A stretch of 64,000 nt of DNA from Klebsiella pneumoniae (GCA_945878555.1 CAMDWI010000020.1:1-64000), one strand, 5' to 3'. Positions 52,330 to 62,984 are shown, numbered from the stretch's first letter. A program made the numbers and translations. The notes: generated by a model not told the origin, from the letters alone.

Positions 52330-52875
52330 ATGACACAGTCAACTGATCGCCTAATCTGGATAGACCTCGAAATGACCGGTCTGGATCCTGACACCGATTA
52401 TATCATTGAAATTGCTACCGTCGTCACCGATTCCAGTCTGAACTCGATCGCTGAAGGTCCGGTGCTGGCGATACATCATGACGATGCCATTCTGAACCGG
52501 ATGGATGAGTGGAACACCAAGCAGCATGGCCGGTCCGGATTACTGGATCGGGTACGCAAAAGTACGGTCACAACCGCAGAGGCAGAGCAGAAGACGCTGG
52601 CCTTCCTGCGGGATCATTTACCCGCGAACTGCTCGCCGATGTGTGGCAACAGCATCTGTCAGGACCGTCGCTTTCTCTACCGGCACATGCGCGACCTCGA
52701 AAAATACTTCCATTACCGGAATCTGGATGTGAGTACGGTAAAGGAGCTGATCAAACGCTGGACTGATGGCAATGACAAGTTTGTGAAGAACGCCAGCCAT
52801 CTGGCACTGGATGATATCAAGGATTCGATAGAAGAATTGCAACACTACCGCGCCAAATATTTTAACCTGCCGTGA
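52330..52875 (+). CDS. orn: Oligoribonuclease
   Basis: 181 aa DEDDh 3'-5' exonuclease that degrades di- and short oligoribonucleotides, ending mRNA and pGpG turnover. Motifs [23 protein letters not shown] and [16 protein letters not shown] are intact. Its stop overlaps the GTG of the next gene (GTGA). Confidence 0.97.
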   Translation: MTQSTDRLIWIDLEMTGLDPDTDYIIEIATVVTDSSLNSIAEGPVLAIHHDDAILNRMDEWNTKQHGRSGLLDRVRKSTVTTAEAEQKTLAFLRDHLPANCSPMCGNSICQDRRFLYRHMRDLEKYFHYRNLDVSTVKELIKRWTDGNDKFVKNASHLALDDIKDSIEELQHYRAKYFNLP

Positions 52876-54365
52876 CCGATATACTTCCAGCACCGGATTG
52901 TCGATTGTTCCGGGCGGAGCAGGTCCGGCAACTGGACCAGATTGCCATTACCGAGCAGACCATCGCTGGCATTGATCTGATGCAGCGTGCCGGTCAGGCT
53001 GTGTGGGACCTGCTGGTGGAGAACTGGCAGGAGGCCAGGAGCATTGTGATCGTTTGTGGTGCTGGCAATAATGCCGGTGACGGTTATATCGTTGCTACAC
53101 TTGCCGCTGCGCAGGGCAGGCAAGTCAGCGTACTCGCGCTACAGTCACCCGAATTATTAAAAGGCGATGCCTTCATCGCTGCACGCCGTTATCTGGATGC
53201 CGGTGGTACGGTGCAAACATTCAATACAGACGCGCTTTCTAGTGCCGAAGTGATCGTCGATGCGATCTTTGGTACCGGGCTGGACCGTGATGTCAGTGGT
53301 GTTTATCTGGAGGCCATTCGTGCTATCAATCGGGCGTCGAAGCCGGTCCTGGCGATCGATTTGCCCTCCGGACTGAACGCGGACACGGGCAAGGCGATGG
53401 GCGCTGTGGTTCGTGCCGATGTCACCATTTCATTTATAGGCCGCAAGCAGGGATTGTATACCGGAGATGCAGCGTTATGTCGTGGTCTGATCCGGTTTAA
53501 TGACCTCGGTGTGCCACAACGAATACTGGAACGGGTCACACCGTCGGCGGATTTACTGGATATGGCCTCCACCGTCGGCCTGCTGGGCAAACGCTCGCGG
53601 ACTGCCCACAAGGGCCATTACGGTCATCTGCTGGTTGTGGGGGGGGATTATGGTTATGCCGGTGCGGTGCGCATGTGTGGTGAGATGGCCGCACGTAGTG
53701 GCGCCGGCCTGGTCAGTATCGCGACCCGCCCGGAACATGCGTATGTGATACCGAACAGCCGACCGGAATTGATGGCGGCGGGTATCGAGTCAGCTGCTGA
53801 TCTGTCGGGCCTGCTGGAGCGGGCAAGATTAGTGGCCATCGGTCCGGGTCTGGGACAGTCGGCCTGGTCCGGTGCTTTACTGACGCGAGTGCTTGATTCA
53901 GGTTTACCGCTGGTGCTCGATGCGGATGCGTTGAATCTGCTGGCCGAGGACCCTGTGCGCCGCGAGAACTGGATCCTGACCCCGCACCCCGGCGAGGCCG
54001 CACGATTGCTCGGTATGACGGTAGCCGAGGTGGAGGCAGACCGGTTTGCGGCAGCTTGTGCGCTTCAGGCCAGTTTTGGTGGGGTGATCGTATTGAAGGG
54101 CAGCGGGACGATCATAGTAGACGCGGCCGGTCGTATCTCAATCTGCGCGGCGGGTAATCCGGGCATGGCCTCGGGCGGCATGGGCGATGTTTTGACCGGG
54201 TTGATTGCCGGATTGGTGTGCCAGCGGCTACCAGCGGCTGATGCAGCCAGAACGGCGGTGTTTGTGCATGCAACGGCGGCTGACCTGCTGGCTGCCAGCG
54301 ACGGGGAGCGCGGCATGCTTGCAACCGATTTAATCCCGGGTATCCGTAAACTGCTGAATCCCTGA
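52872..54365 (+). CDS. nnr: Bifunctional NAD(P)H-hydrate epimerase / ADP-dependent dehydratase
   Basis: 497 aa. The N-terminal YjeF_N epimerase domain ([28 protein letters not shown]) and the C-terminal ribokinase-like dehydratase domain ([40 protein letters not shown]) repair hydrated NAD(P)H. GTG start at 52872 overlaps orn. Two bases separate it from tsaE, the usual order. Confidence 0.95.
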   Translation: MTDILPAPDCRLFRAEQVRQLDQIAITEQTIAGIDLMQRAGQAVWDLLVENWQEARSIVIVCGAGNNAGDGYIVATLAAAQGRQVSVLALQSPELLKGDAFIAARRYLDAGGTVQTFNTDALSSAEVIVDAIFGTGLDRDVSGVYLEAIRAINRASKPVLAIDLPSGLNADTGKAMGAVVRADVTISFIGRKQGLYTGDAALCRGLIRFNDLGVPQRILERVTPSADLLDMASTVGLLGKRSRTAHKGHYGHLLVVGGDYGYAGAVRMCGEMAARSGAGLVSIATRPEHAYVIPNSRPELMAAGIESAADLSGLLERARLVAIGPGLGQSAWSGALLTRVLDSGLPLVLDADALNLLAEDPVRRENWILTPHPGEAARLLGMTVAEVEADRFAAACALQASFGGVIVLKGSGTIIVDAAGRISICAAGNPGMASGGMGDVLTGLIAGLVCQRLPAADAARTAVFVHATAADLLAASDGERGMLATDLIPGIRKLLNP

Positions 54366-54367
54366 AG

Positions 54368-54826
54368 ATGCGCCTGTTTGCTGAAACTCCCGAGGCGATG
54401 GAACAACTGGGTGGCAGGCTTGCCGGTCTGGTGTTTCGGGGTATGCAGGTCCACCTCAGTGGCGACCTCGGGGCGGGCAAGACCACGTTCGTCCGGGGTT
54501 TTCTGCGTGGGCTCGGATATAACGGTACAGTCAAAAGCCCGACCTACACGCTGGTTGAGTCGTACCAGTTGCATGATTTTACCATCTATCATTTTGACTT
54601 TTACCGGGTCAAACATCCGGATGAAGTAGAGGCTATAGGTTTTCGCGATTACCGATCAGATGGAGCAATTTGTCTGATTGAGTGGCCGGAGATGGCGGGG
54701 AAAACAATCGGGTCACCTGACCTGCTGATTCTGTTTACGATAAATAATGACAGTCGGGAGCTTGAACTTGTTTCCTCCACAGAACGGGGTAAGTTATTGA
54801 TTTCAAAGGTAAGCCACGCCAAATGA
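54368..54826 (+). CDS. tsaE: tRNA t6A synthesis ATPase TsaE
   Basis: 152 aa. Walker A GDLGAGKTTFVRGFLRGLGY and the SPTYTLVESY and YHFDFYRV segments are diagnostic. It works with TsaB/TsaD in threonylcarbamoyl-adenosine formation on tRNA. Follows nnr directly. Confidence 0.96.
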   Translation: MRLFAETPEAMEQLGGRLAGLVFRGMQVHLSGDLGAGKTTFVRGFLRGLGYNGTVKSPTYTLVESYQLHDFTIYHFDFYRVKHPDEVEAIGFRDYRSDGAICLIEWPEMAGKTIGSPDLLILFTINNDSRELELVSSTERGKLLISKVSHAK

Positions 54827-54830
54827 CAAT

Positions 54831-54860
54831 TTGACGGTTTAATCTTTATTCCATTAAAAC
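54831..54860 (+). promoter_or_regulatory. Possible promoter for amiB
   Basis: TTGACG (54831-54836) with TAAAAC (54855-54860) at 18-bp spacing in the AT-rich 106-bp gap after tsaE. The -10 is imperfect, so this is only a candidate. Confidence 0.4.
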
Positions 54861-54932
54861 AGTAAGATAGCTTGATTTTCTCATAAAAAATTGAAATTAT
54901 TACCGTAATGAACAGGAATTGAACAAAGTATT

Positions 54933-56300
54933 GTGATCATTCGACTAATTTCAAGCTTTATCCTGATCGGGTTTTCCGCGATGCTCGCGGCTGCGCCGGC
55001 TACTATAAAAAGTGTGCGGATTTGGGCCGCGCCTGAGAATACGCGAGTGGTCTTTGATCTGGATGGTCCGGTTGACCACAAGGTGACGACACTGGATGAA
55101 CCGGCTCGTATGGTCATCGACTTTGAAGAAGCAGCCCTGATTAACAAGCTGCCAGGTCCGGTAACAGCAGACCGTTTTATCTCCAGTATGCGGAACTCCA
55201 CTCAGGATCGGGGTCTGCGTATCGTGCTCGATCTGAAGAAATCCTCAAAGGTCCGCAGCTTCCAGTTACCTCCAAATGAAAAGTATAGCCACCGTCTGGT
55301 CGTTGATATCTACGATGAAACCAGCAAACAGGTGGCCAGCGAGACTGAGCAGGTGGCCATGATCCAGCCTGCGGCTACCCCAAACCCAAAGACCAGCAAC
55401 ATCCCGGCGCGTCCTGACAGTTCAGCGCGTGAGGTGGTCATCGCGATTGATGCCGGACACGGTGGCGATGATCCGGGTTCAATCGGCCCGTCAGGTACGC
55501 ATGAAAAGGTGATTGCGCTGAAGATTGCCAAAAAACTGGCCGAGAAGATTAACCGGGTACACGGCATGCGTGCTGTGCTGATCCGTGATGGTGATTATTT
55601 CATCAGCCTGCGCGATCGGATTCGCAAGGCTCGTCAGCACAAGGCCGACTTGTTTGTGTCCGTCCATGCCGACGCGTTCAAGGACCCCCGGGTCTCCGGT
55701 TCGTCGGTATATGTACTTTCTCAACGTGGTGCCAGTAGTGAACACGCCAAATGGCTGGCTGCCCGCGAAAACGCGGCAGATTTGATTGGCGGTGTCAAGC
55801 TGGAGGACAAGGACAATGTGCTTGCCTCGGTGTTGCTGGATTTGTCGCAGACAGCCAGTCTGGAGGCCAGTATTGATGTGGCTGAGCGTGTACTGGGTGG
55901 TCTGAAGAAAGTAGGTAATGTCCACAAGAAGCGGGTTGAGTCGGCGGCATTTGCAGTATTGAAGTCACCCGATATACCGTCACTGCTGATTGAAACGGCC
56001 TATATCTCTAATCCGAAGGAAGAAAAGAAACTGCTCAGTGCCGCGTTTCAGGATACGTTAACCAACGCGATTCTGGATGGTCTGGTTGGTTATTTCCGCT
56101 TACGACCGCCGGAGAATACGATCATCGCGATGAACCGCGAGCAGGAACATGTAATTACACGGGGCGACACCTTGTCAGGCATCGCCGAACGTTACCGTGT
56201 CAGCCTGAACACACTGCGTCAGGTGAACGGCCTGCGCAATGATCGAATCCGCATCGGCCAGAAACTGACGATACCGACCTCGGTAGCTAGAGTAAATTAA
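54933..56300 (+). CDS. amiB: N-acetylmuramoyl-L-alanine amidase (AmiB type) with LysM
   Basis: 455 aa. Signal peptide (LISSFILIGFSAMLAAAPA), AMIN targeting domain (about 22-125), zinc amidase_3 domain (IDAGHGGDDPG ... LIETAYISNPKEE) and one C-terminal LysM (HVITRGDTLSGIAERYRVS). It cleaves septal peptidoglycan during cell separation; the inserted helix region in the middle suggests EnvC-type autoinhibition. Start taken as GTG 54933, which gives the signal peptide directly. Confidence 0.94.
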   Translation: MIIRLISSFILIGFSAMLAAAPATIKSVRIWAAPENTRVVFDLDGPVDHKVTTLDEPARMVIDFEEAALINKLPGPVTADRFISSMRNSTQDRGLRIVLDLKKSSKVRSFQLPPNEKYSHRLVVDIYDETSKQVASETEQVAMIQPAATPNPKTSNIPARPDSSAREVVIAIDAGHGGDDPGSIGPSGTHEKVIALKIAKKLAEKINRVHGMRAVLIRDGDYFISLRDRIRKARQHKADLFVSVHADAFKDPRVSGSSVYVLSQRGASSEHAKWLAARENAADLIGGVKLEDKDNVLASVLLDLSQTASLEASIDVAERVLGGLKKVGNVHKKRVESAAFAVLKSPDIPSLLIETAYISNPKEEKKLLSAAFQDTLTNAILDGLVGYFRLRPPENTIIAMNREQEHVITRGDTLSGIAERYRVSLNTLRQVNGLRNDRIRIGQKLTIPTSVARVN

Positions 56301-56339
56301 ATACTTCACCCGCCCGCCCGCGTCGGCTAATCTGACGCC

Positions 56340-58049
56340 ATGTCAGCATCGGGACTTCCAAATCGAATAACACTACTGCCGGGTATACTGGTTAACCAGA
56401 TAGCCGCCGGTGAGGTCATTGAACGCCCGGCCTCCGTGGTCAAGGAATTGATCGAAAACAGTATTGATGCGGGTGCTAAGCGTATTGATATAGATATTGA
56501 GTCCGGGGGTACCCGCTCAATAATCATCCGTGACAACGGATCAGGCATTCATCCGGACGATATAGAAATTGCGGTCCTGCGCCATGCGACCAGCAAGTTA
56601 CGTACATCTGAGGAACTGGAGACGATCACCACGCTAGGTTTTCGTGGTGAGGCCTTGTCGAGTATCGCGTCCGTGTCCGGCTTCACACTCACCTCACGCA
56701 TAGCGGAAGAGCCGTACGCCCGCCGTCTACGTATGGATCCGGCGCTGGGAGTGACGGAGCTGGCGCCCGCCGCCCATCCTCCCGGGACAACCATAGAGGT
56801 GATGAATCTGTTCTACAATGTGCCGGCCCGCCGCAAGTTCCTGCGTTCCGAGCGGACTGAATTCCTGCACATTCTGGAGATGGTGAAAAATCTGGTGATG
56901 AGCCGGTTGGATATCCAGATTAACCTGCGTCACAACGGACGTGCGGTGTTGAGTTGCCCGGCGGTTGAGTCGGATTTCAAGGCGCGTCTATCGAGTATAA
57001 TGGGGGCGGGTTTTTACAACAACTCGCGACCGATTGATGTGCGTGCGGAGCAGATGCATATCCATGGCTGGCTCGGACTGCCGGTGACGGCACGCAGTCA
57101 GTCAGACCAGCAATATCTGTATCTGAACAACCGGATGATTCGTGATCGCCAGATTACCCATGCGATACGCATGGCCGTTGAAGCGGAAATACCGGCAGCA
57201 CGTTATCCCGCGTATATCCTGAATCTGCAGATTGAGCCGACGCTGGTTGATGTGAATGTGCATCCCACCAAACAGGAGGTGCGCTTCAGATATGCCCGTG
57301 ATGTACATGATTTTGTATTTGCCGCACTGCGCGCTTCCGGGGAACGTATTGAGACAGGTGATCCGAGCGTCAGCCAGGGACCAGTACACACGCCCGCATC
57401 GAAGCCGGGTACTAGCCGGTTGCGTGAGATGGCACCGGCCTATCAGGCCGAACCGCGGGCTGACCAGCAAAGCAATCCTCTTGGAGTGCCCCTAGCCGTG
57501 CTCGAAGGCGATCTCGTCGTGATGTTGCATAACGATTCGCTGTGTGTGCTGGATTTCCACCGTACCCGACAGCATTATTTACATCATCGGTTGCAGCAGG
57601 AACTTGCGACAACGGGTATCCGGACACGTCCGCTACTGGTGCCGCTGTTATACACCGCCACTGAGCGGGACATCACCTTGTTGACGGCGTATCTGGATGT
57701 ACTCGCAAGATACGGTGTGCAAATGGATCTTGCCGGACCTCAATCACTGGTGGTACGTACATTACCGACGCTGTTACCGGATCTGGAAATCCAGCCCTTG
57801 CTAGGTGTCATGTTTGCCAGCCTGAAAAATGCAAATACGGATAGCGCTACCTTCGGCCAGACACTGTTACAACTGCTGGCACTGCACGGGGCCCGTCCGT
57901 CTTCGGCTAGATATACGCTGGCGCAGATCTCCCAGCAGTTACAGCAAATGGCACAGTCGGGTCTGGTCCTGGAAGGGTCTGAATGTGCAGGTCTGTGGCG
58001 GAGTTGGTCACCGGAACAATTGCGGTCGCTGTTAAATGAGCACACCTGA
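56340..58049 (+). CDS. mutL: DNA mismatch repair protein MutL
   Basis: 569 aa. GHKL ATPase motifs ELIENSIDAGA, DNGSGI, TLGFRGEALSSI and the NVHPTKQEVRF end of the N-terminal half are present. The C-terminal dimerisation domain has LDFHRTRQHYLHHRL where endonuclease-type MutL has DQHA-x2-E-x4-E, so it lacks the nuclease and should depend on MutH. It overlaps miaA by 14 bp. Confidence 0.97.
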   Translation: MSASGLPNRITLLPGILVNQIAAGEVIERPASVVKELIENSIDAGAKRIDIDIESGGTRSIIIRDNGSGIHPDDIEIAVLRHATSKLRTSEELETITTLGFRGEALSSIASVSGFTLTSRIAEEPYARRLRMDPALGVTELAPAAHPPGTTIEVMNLFYNVPARRKFLRSERTEFLHILEMVKNLVMSRLDIQINLRHNGRAVLSCPAVESDFKARLSSIMGAGFYNNSRPIDVRAEQMHIHGWLGLPVTARSQSDQQYLYLNNRMIRDRQITHAIRMAVEAEIPAARYPAYILNLQIEPTLVDVNVHPTKQEVRFRYARDVHDFVFAALRASGERIETGDPSVSQGPVHTPASKPGTSRLREMAPAYQAEPRADQQSNPLGVPLAVLEGDLVVMLHNDSLCVLDFHRTRQHYLHHRLQQELATTGIRTRPLLVPLLYTATERDITLLTAYLDVLARYGVQMDLAGPQSLVVRTLPTLLPDLEIQPLLGVMFASLKNANTDSATFGQTLLQLLALHGARPSSARYTLAQISQQLQQMAQSGLVLEGSECAGLWRSWSPEQLRSLLNEHT

Positions 58050-59001
58050 TTCCACTGTGTCATTGCCGGTCATCTTCCTGATGGGACCGACCGCCAGTGG
58101 CAAGACCGCGCTGGCGGTTGAACTGGTACGCGCACTGCCGGTTGATATTATCAGTGTGGATTCGGCCATGGTATATCGGGGTATGGATATCGGCACGGCC
58201 AAGCCCGGGGCGGACATACTTGCAGTCGCACCACATCGTCTGATCGATATCTGCGAGCCGGAGCAGGTCTATTCTGCTGGCCAGTTTTGTGTGGACGCAC
58301 GGCGTGAGATCGCCGCAGTTCATGCCCAGGGCAGGATACCGTTGCTGGTAGGTGGAACGGGTCTGTATTTTCGCAGTCTACAATACGGATTTTCGGAAAT
58401 GCCCGCTGCCAATCCGGAGGTCAGGGCCCGGATTGAGGCACAGGCGGAAGCCGTTGGCTGGGGTGTCATGCATGAACGCTTGGCAGCGGTTGACCCGGTT
58501 GCCGCTGCGCGAATACATCAGAATGACCCGCAGCGCATTCAGCGTGCGCTGGAGATATATGAGCTGACTGGTAAACCGATCACCACACTGCATGAACAGG
58601 GCAGGACGCAGGCACTGCCACATCCGGTGATCAAATTGATCGTGGCACCGGCGCAACGCACTGATTTGGGCGAGCATATTCGAGGCCGGTTTATGAACAT
58701 GCTGGAGCAGGGTCTGGTCGAGGAGGTTGAGCGATTACGTGCCCGGCCAGGATTGACGGCCAGTAGTACGGCCATGCGCCTGGTCGGGTATCGGCAGGTG
58801 TGGTCATATCTGGACGGAGAGTACGAATATAACACCATGATAGATAAAGGAATTTATGCAACAACGCAACTGGCCAAGCGTCAGATGACCTGGCTCAGAC
58901 GTGAGCATAATGCGCACTGGTTTGATGCCATGCGCCCCAAATTGTCACATTATTTACTTAATTTTTTGGGTCAAAATCCGGTCTATTCGTATAGACTGTA
59001 G
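58036..59001 (+). CDS. miaA: tRNA dimethylallyltransferase MiaA
   Basis: 321 aa. P-loop LMGPTASGKTALA, DSAMVYRGMDIGTAKP and LVGGTGLYFRSL are diagnostic. Adds the isopentenyl group to A37 of tRNAs reading UNN codons. Standard place between mutL and hfq. Confidence 0.97.
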   Translation: MSTPDSTVSLPVIFLMGPTASGKTALAVELVRALPVDIISVDSAMVYRGMDIGTAKPGADILAVAPHRLIDICEPEQVYSAGQFCVDARREIAAVHAQGRIPLLVGGTGLYFRSLQYGFSEMPAANPEVRARIEAQAEAVGWGVMHERLAAVDPVAAARIHQNDPQRIQRALEIYELTGKPITTLHEQGRTQALPHPVIKLIVAPAQRTDLGEHIRGRFMNMLEQGLVEEVERLRARPGLTASSTAMRLVGYRQVWSYLDGEYEYNTMIDKGIYATTQLAKRQMTWLRREHNAHWFDAMRPKLSHYLLNFLGQNPVYSYRL

Positions 59002-59102
59002 ACGTATAAGCAGCTGGGCTGTGACTGTTGTGGATAGGCAATCACGGAAGATTATATCGTTAAAACAAAGGGTTAAATAATAACTATAAAAGGAGAACCA
59101 TC

Positions 59103-59345
59103 ATGAGCAAGGGACATACTTTGCAGGATCCCTTTCTGAATACACTCAGAAAAGACAGGGTACCGGTGGCAATCTATCTTGTGAATGGGATTAAGCTTCA
59201 GGGTCAGGTAGAATCGTTTGACCAGTTTGTAATCCTGCTAAAGAACTCGGTAAACCAGCTGGTTTATAAACATGCCATTTCAACCATCGTCCCGGCACGC
59301 AATGTGAAGCTGCCAAGGTCAGATGAGGAAGAACAGAGCGATTGA
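59103..59345 (+). CDS. hfq: RNA chaperone Hfq
   Basis: 80 aa, shorter than E. coli (102) as it lacks the long C-terminal tail. Sm1 ([25 protein letters not shown]) and Sm2 ([12 protein letters not shown]) motifs are complete. AAGGAGA before ATG 59103. The leader has TTGTGG (59028) and TTATAT (59052) as a possible own promoter. Confidence 0.97.
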   Translation: MSKGHTLQDPFLNTLRKDRVPVAIYLVNGIKLQGQVESFDQFVILLKNSVNQLVYKHAISTIVPARNVKLPRSDEEEQSD

Positions 59346-59367
59346 TTTTTTGTGAGTGTAATCCGGT

Positions 59368-60648
59368 TTGAATGAGCCCGTAAGCAGTAAAGGCCCACGG
59401 GTCGTACTCGTACATATCAATTTTCATAACACCCGTTTTGATGAGGAACTGGATGAATTTATTCATCTGGTTACCTCGGCGGGTTCAGAACCTGCCGTTG
59501 TTATTACCGGCACGCGTGACCGGCCCGATGCCCGATTCTTTATCGGTACCGGCAAGGTCGCGGAGATCGGTGCCTGGATAGCTGAACACGGCGCCGAGGT
59601 CGTCATCTTCAATCATGAACTCAGTCCTGCCCAGGAACGCAATCTGGAAAGGGAACTGAAGTGCCGTGTGCTTGATCGAGTCGGTCTGATCCTCGATATC
59701 TTTGCCCAGCGCGCCCGCAGCTATGAAGGCAAGCTGCAGGTCGAGCTGGCGCAGTTACAACATTTATCCACGCGACTGGTCAGGGGTTGGACCCACCTTG
59801 AACGTCAGAAGGGTGGTATAGGTCTGCGCGGCCCGGGTGAAACCCAGCTTGAAACCGACAGGCGACTGGTGGGTATTCGGATCAAGACAATCAACAGTCG
59901 TCTGGACAAGGTACGTAGCCAGAGAAACCAGGGGCGCCGCTGGCGGCAACGGTCCGGTGTACCGGTGGTCTCTCTGGTTGGATATACCAATGCGGGCAAG
60001 TCGACATTGTTCAATCGATTGACCGGCGCCGGGGCGTACACAGCAGACAAGTTGTTCGCCACACTCGATCCCATGCTGCGTAAGGTTGAGATGCTGCCAG
60101 GAACATCCGTTATCCTCGGTGATACAGTCGGATTTATCCGTCACATACCGCACGACCTGATCCAGTCTTTTCACGCGACACTGGAAGAGGTCAAGTCGGC
60201 TGACCTGCTGCTCCATGTGGTGGATGTGAATGATGATCAGCGGCTTGATCATATTGAACAGGTCAACAAGGTTATAGAGGAGATAGGAGCCGGGTCTGTT
60301 CCGCAGATCATGGTATTTAACAAGATCGATATCTCCGGCAATATCGCCGTGATGGTGGAAAACCATGAAGGTGAAACACCCAAAATATGGTTGTCCGCCC
60401 GCTCTGGCGCCGGTATTCCCGAATTAAAGCAGTTGATTGGCACTTATTTCCGGCCGGGCCATCAAACCTACCGCTTGCATCTGCCCGCAGAAGCGGGCAA
60501 GTTGAGGGCCAGATTGTTTGAGCAGGGCGCAGTTCAGGAAGAGATCGGCGATGAGTCCGGAGGCTGGATTTTACAGGTAAATATGGATACCCCGTCCCTT
60601 GAACGCCTGTGCCGTGACCATGGCAAAGACCTGTCTATGTTACAATAA
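59368..60648 (+). CDS. hflX: Ribosome-splitting GTPase HflX
   Basis: 426 aa, TTG start at 59368 (a TAA two codons upstream limits the frame; the nearby ATG is out of frame). HflX N-terminal domain (VVLVHINFHN, FIGTGKVAEIGAWI), glycine-rich GPGETQLETDRR and G-domain motifs GYTNAGKST, DTVGFIRHIP and FNKID. It rescues stalled ribosomes. Belongs to the hfq-hflXKC run. Confidence 0.96.
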   Translation: MNEPVSSKGPRVVLVHINFHNTRFDEELDEFIHLVTSAGSEPAVVITGTRDRPDARFFIGTGKVAEIGAWIAEHGAEVVIFNHELSPAQERNLERELKCRVLDRVGLILDIFAQRARSYEGKLQVELAQLQHLSTRLVRGWTHLERQKGGIGLRGPGETQLETDRRLVGIRIKTINSRLDKVRSQRNQGRRWRQRSGVPVVSLVGYTNAGKSTLFNRLTGAGAYTADKLFATLDPMLRKVEMLPGTSVILGDTVGFIRHIPHDLIQSFHATLEEVKSADLLLHVVDVNDDQRLDHIEQVNKVIEEIGAGSVPQIMVFNKIDISGNIAVMVENHEGETPKIWLSARSGAGIPELKQLIGTYFRPGHQTYRLHLPAEAGKLRARLFEQGAVQEEIGDESGGWILQVNMDTPSLERLCRDHGKDLSMLQ

Positions 60649-60727
60649 AAATCTGGCTGGAATATGGTACTATCATCGCGATAGTTAACAGACTTTTTTC
60701 AAGAAATGACTAATCTGGAGTTATGCA

Positions 60728-61885
60728 ATGGGCTGGAATGAACCTTCCGGAGGTAATAATGACAAGGATCCCTGGGGAAGGGGCAGCAAGGGTAATGGCG
60801 ATCGGCCACCGGATCTGGATGAAATAATCCGGAAAATGCAGGACGGTCTGGGTGGTATCTTCGGCAGGAAGTCTACCGGTTCCGGGCGTGGTAATAATGA
60901 AAACATGTCCTTTGCGCTGGTGGGTGTACTCATCATTGTGGTCGCATGGTTGCTCTACAGCATCACCTACACAATAGATCAGCAGGAGCGCGGCGTTGTG
61001 CTGCGGTTTGGGAAATATCAGAAGACCATGCAACCTGGTCTGAACTTTGCCTTGCCCCGTTTTATTGACAAGGTAGAACGGATCAACGTCGGTCAGGTGC
61101 GATCATTCCAGCATAATGCATCGATGTTAACCCAGGATGAAAACATCGTTGATGTCGAGGTCGCCGTGCAGTGGCGTATCAACGAACCGACCGATTATCT
61201 GTTCAACGTGGCCAATTCTGACCTGACCATGCGTCAGGTTGCCGAGAGTGCAGTGCGCGCTGTGATAGGCAAGGGTACGCTCGACTTCGTCCTGACTGAA
61301 GGCCGTAGCGACGTGGCCCAGGATCAGGAGGCCCTGTTGCAGGAGATCCTGACCGATTACAAGGCCGGTATATTGATTGTGAAGGTGGACATGCAGATTG
61401 CCAAGCCACCTGAGGCGGTCAAGGACGCGTTTGATGATGCAATCAAGGCACGCGAAGATGAACAAAGACTGGTCAACGAGGCCGAGGCCTACCGTAACGA
61501 GATTCTGCCACAGGCACGTGGTCAAGCGGCCCGTATACGTGAGCAGTCAAATGGCTACAAGGCCAGGGTGATAGCCGAGGCCGAAGGTAATGCTGCACGC
61601 TTCGAGCAGATGTTGACCGAATACGAACGTGCCCCGGCGGTAACCCGCGAGCGCATGTATCTGGACACGATGGAAGCGGTATTCTCATCAACAAGCAAGA
61701 TCCTGATAGATGCCGATGGCAGTAACAGTCTGATGTATCTGCCGATAGACAAGATACTGGAGAGCAACCGGGTCAGGGACATGACAGGTACGACCAGTTC
61801 GGAAATCATTACCAGCCCGTCGAGCGGACAGACCTCGCAAGGCCTCTATGATCGTGCTGACAGACGTGACAGGGGAGCAAGATAA
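60728..61885 (+). CDS. hflK: HflK, SPFH regulator of FtsH
   Basis: 385 aa. A Gly-rich N terminus (MGWNEPSGGNNDKDPWGRG), one membrane helix (FALVGVLIIVVAWLLYSI), the SPFH/band-7 domain (ERGVVLRFGKYQKTMQPGLNFALP) and a coiled coil. With HflC it forms a periplasmic cage around FtsH. CTGGAG precedes the ATG; the stop shares one base with hflC. Confidence 0.97.
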   Translation: MGWNEPSGGNNDKDPWGRGSKGNGDRPPDLDEIIRKMQDGLGGIFGRKSTGSGRGNNENMSFALVGVLIIVVAWLLYSITYTIDQQERGVVLRFGKYQKTMQPGLNFALPRFIDKVERINVGQVRSFQHNASMLTQDENIVDVEVAVQWRINEPTDYLFNVANSDLTMRQVAESAVRAVIGKGTLDFVLTEGRSDVAQDQEALLQEILTDYKAGILIVKVDMQIAKPPEAVKDAFDDAIKAREDEQRLVNEAEAYRNEILPQARGQAARIREQSNGYKARVIAEAEGNAARFEQMLTEYERAPAVTRERMYLDTMEAVFSSTSKILIDADGSNSLMYLPIDKILESNRVRDMTGTTSSEIITSPSSGQTSQGLYDRADRRDRGAR

Positions 61886-62754
61886 TGAACCCATCCAGAT
61901 TTTTAATGCCGGTTATCGTCTCTATCGTATTACTGGGCTATTTTTCGATCTACCGTGTTTACCAATGGGAACAGGCAATCGTATTCAAGTTTCGTGAAAT
62001 CGAGTATTCGACCAATGAACCTGGCCTGCATCTGATGATCCCCTGGGTAAATACCGTGCAGAAGTTCGAGACTCGCCTGCTCAATTTTGATCAGGAACCG
62101 CAACGGTTTCTGACCAGCGAGAAAAAGGACGTCATTGTTGATTATTACGTCAAGTGGCGGATATCGAATGTCGAGAACTTCTACACCGCGACGCGTGGCG
62201 GTGACATCGAGTATGCAAATGGCCTGCTGGGACAGCGTATCAATCGTGCCTTGCGTGATGAATTCGGCAGAAGAACGGTACAGGAGGTTGTAGCCGGTGT
62301 CAGAGGTGAGATACTTGATATCGTTCAGCCGACGACTGACATGATGCAGACTGAACTGGGTCTAGAGGTTGTTGATGTGCGTACCAAGCGCATAGACCTG
62401 CCGGAAGAAGTAAGCAGTTCCGTGTATGATCGTATGCGTGCGGAACGTACCCGGGTTGCCAAGGACTTTCGTGCACGTGGTGGTGAGGCCTCCGAACGTA
62501 TCAAGGCGAATGCGGATCGTGAACGTGAAATCATTCTCGCGAATGCGTACAAGGATGCCGAAACCATACGCGGTGAGGGTGATGCCCAGGCAACTGAAAT
62601 TTATGCCTCGGCCTATGGCAAGAATGCAGACTTCTATTCGTTTTATCGTAGCCTGAATGCCTATCAGAACAGCTTTCAGGGCAATAATGATATCTTGTTG
62701 CTGAAGCCAGACTCGGACTTCTTTAAATACTTCCGAGGCCAACAGGGTAAATAG
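61885..62754 (+). CDS. hflC: HflC, SPFH regulator of FtsH
   Basis: 289 aa. N-terminal membrane helix (FLMPVIVSIVLLGYFSIYRVY), band-7 domain with EQAIVFKFREI and GLHLMIPWVNTVQKFETRLLNFD, then RADREREI-type coiled coil and YGKNADFYSFYRSL. Partner of HflK. Confidence 0.97.
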   Translation: MNPSRFLMPVIVSIVLLGYFSIYRVYQWEQAIVFKFREIEYSTNEPGLHLMIPWVNTVQKFETRLLNFDQEPQRFLTSEKKDVIVDYYVKWRISNVENFYTATRGGDIEYANGLLGQRINRALRDEFGRRTVQEVVAGVRGEILDIVQPTTDMMQTELGLEVVDVRTKRIDLPEEVSSSVYDRMRAERTRVAKDFRARGGEASERIKANADREREIILANAYKDAETIRGEGDAQATEIYASAYGKNADFYSFYRSLNAYQNSFQGNNDILLLKPDSDFFKYFRGQQGK

Positions 62755-62795
62755 GGTACAAGCCCGGTCCCTGCGCTTTACGATGATAATTGCGG

Positions 62796-62984
62796 ATGAT
62801 GTGGACCGACCTGCTTACTGCACTTGCGCTGGTATTGATTATCGAAGGTATAATACCCTTTGTTAATCCGGAAGGCGTACGCAGGATGTTTCTGATGGCA
62901 GCCCAGATGCCAGGATCCGCGCTCCGTTCGGCAGGATTCACCAGTATGTTGCTGGGACTGCTGCTACTTTACCTGGTACGTTAA
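62796..62984 (+). CDS. yjeT: DUF2065 (YjeT) small membrane protein
   Basis: 62 aa with two membrane helices (LLTALALVLIIEGIIPFV; AGFTSMLLGLLLLYLV) and the conserved P-x-x-x-R-x-M segment (NPEGVRRMFLMAAQMP). The frame is open from TTG 62790; ATG 62796 fits the family start. Usual position after hflC. Confidence 0.9.
   Translation: MMWTDLLTALALVLIIEGIIPFVNPEGVRRMFLMAAQMPGSALRSAGFTSMLLGLLLLYLVR

Noticed and set aside
60649..60727. Terminator between hflX and hflK
   Set aside because: CTATC...GATAG followed by a short T run is only a 5-bp stem and is more likely part of the hflK leader.
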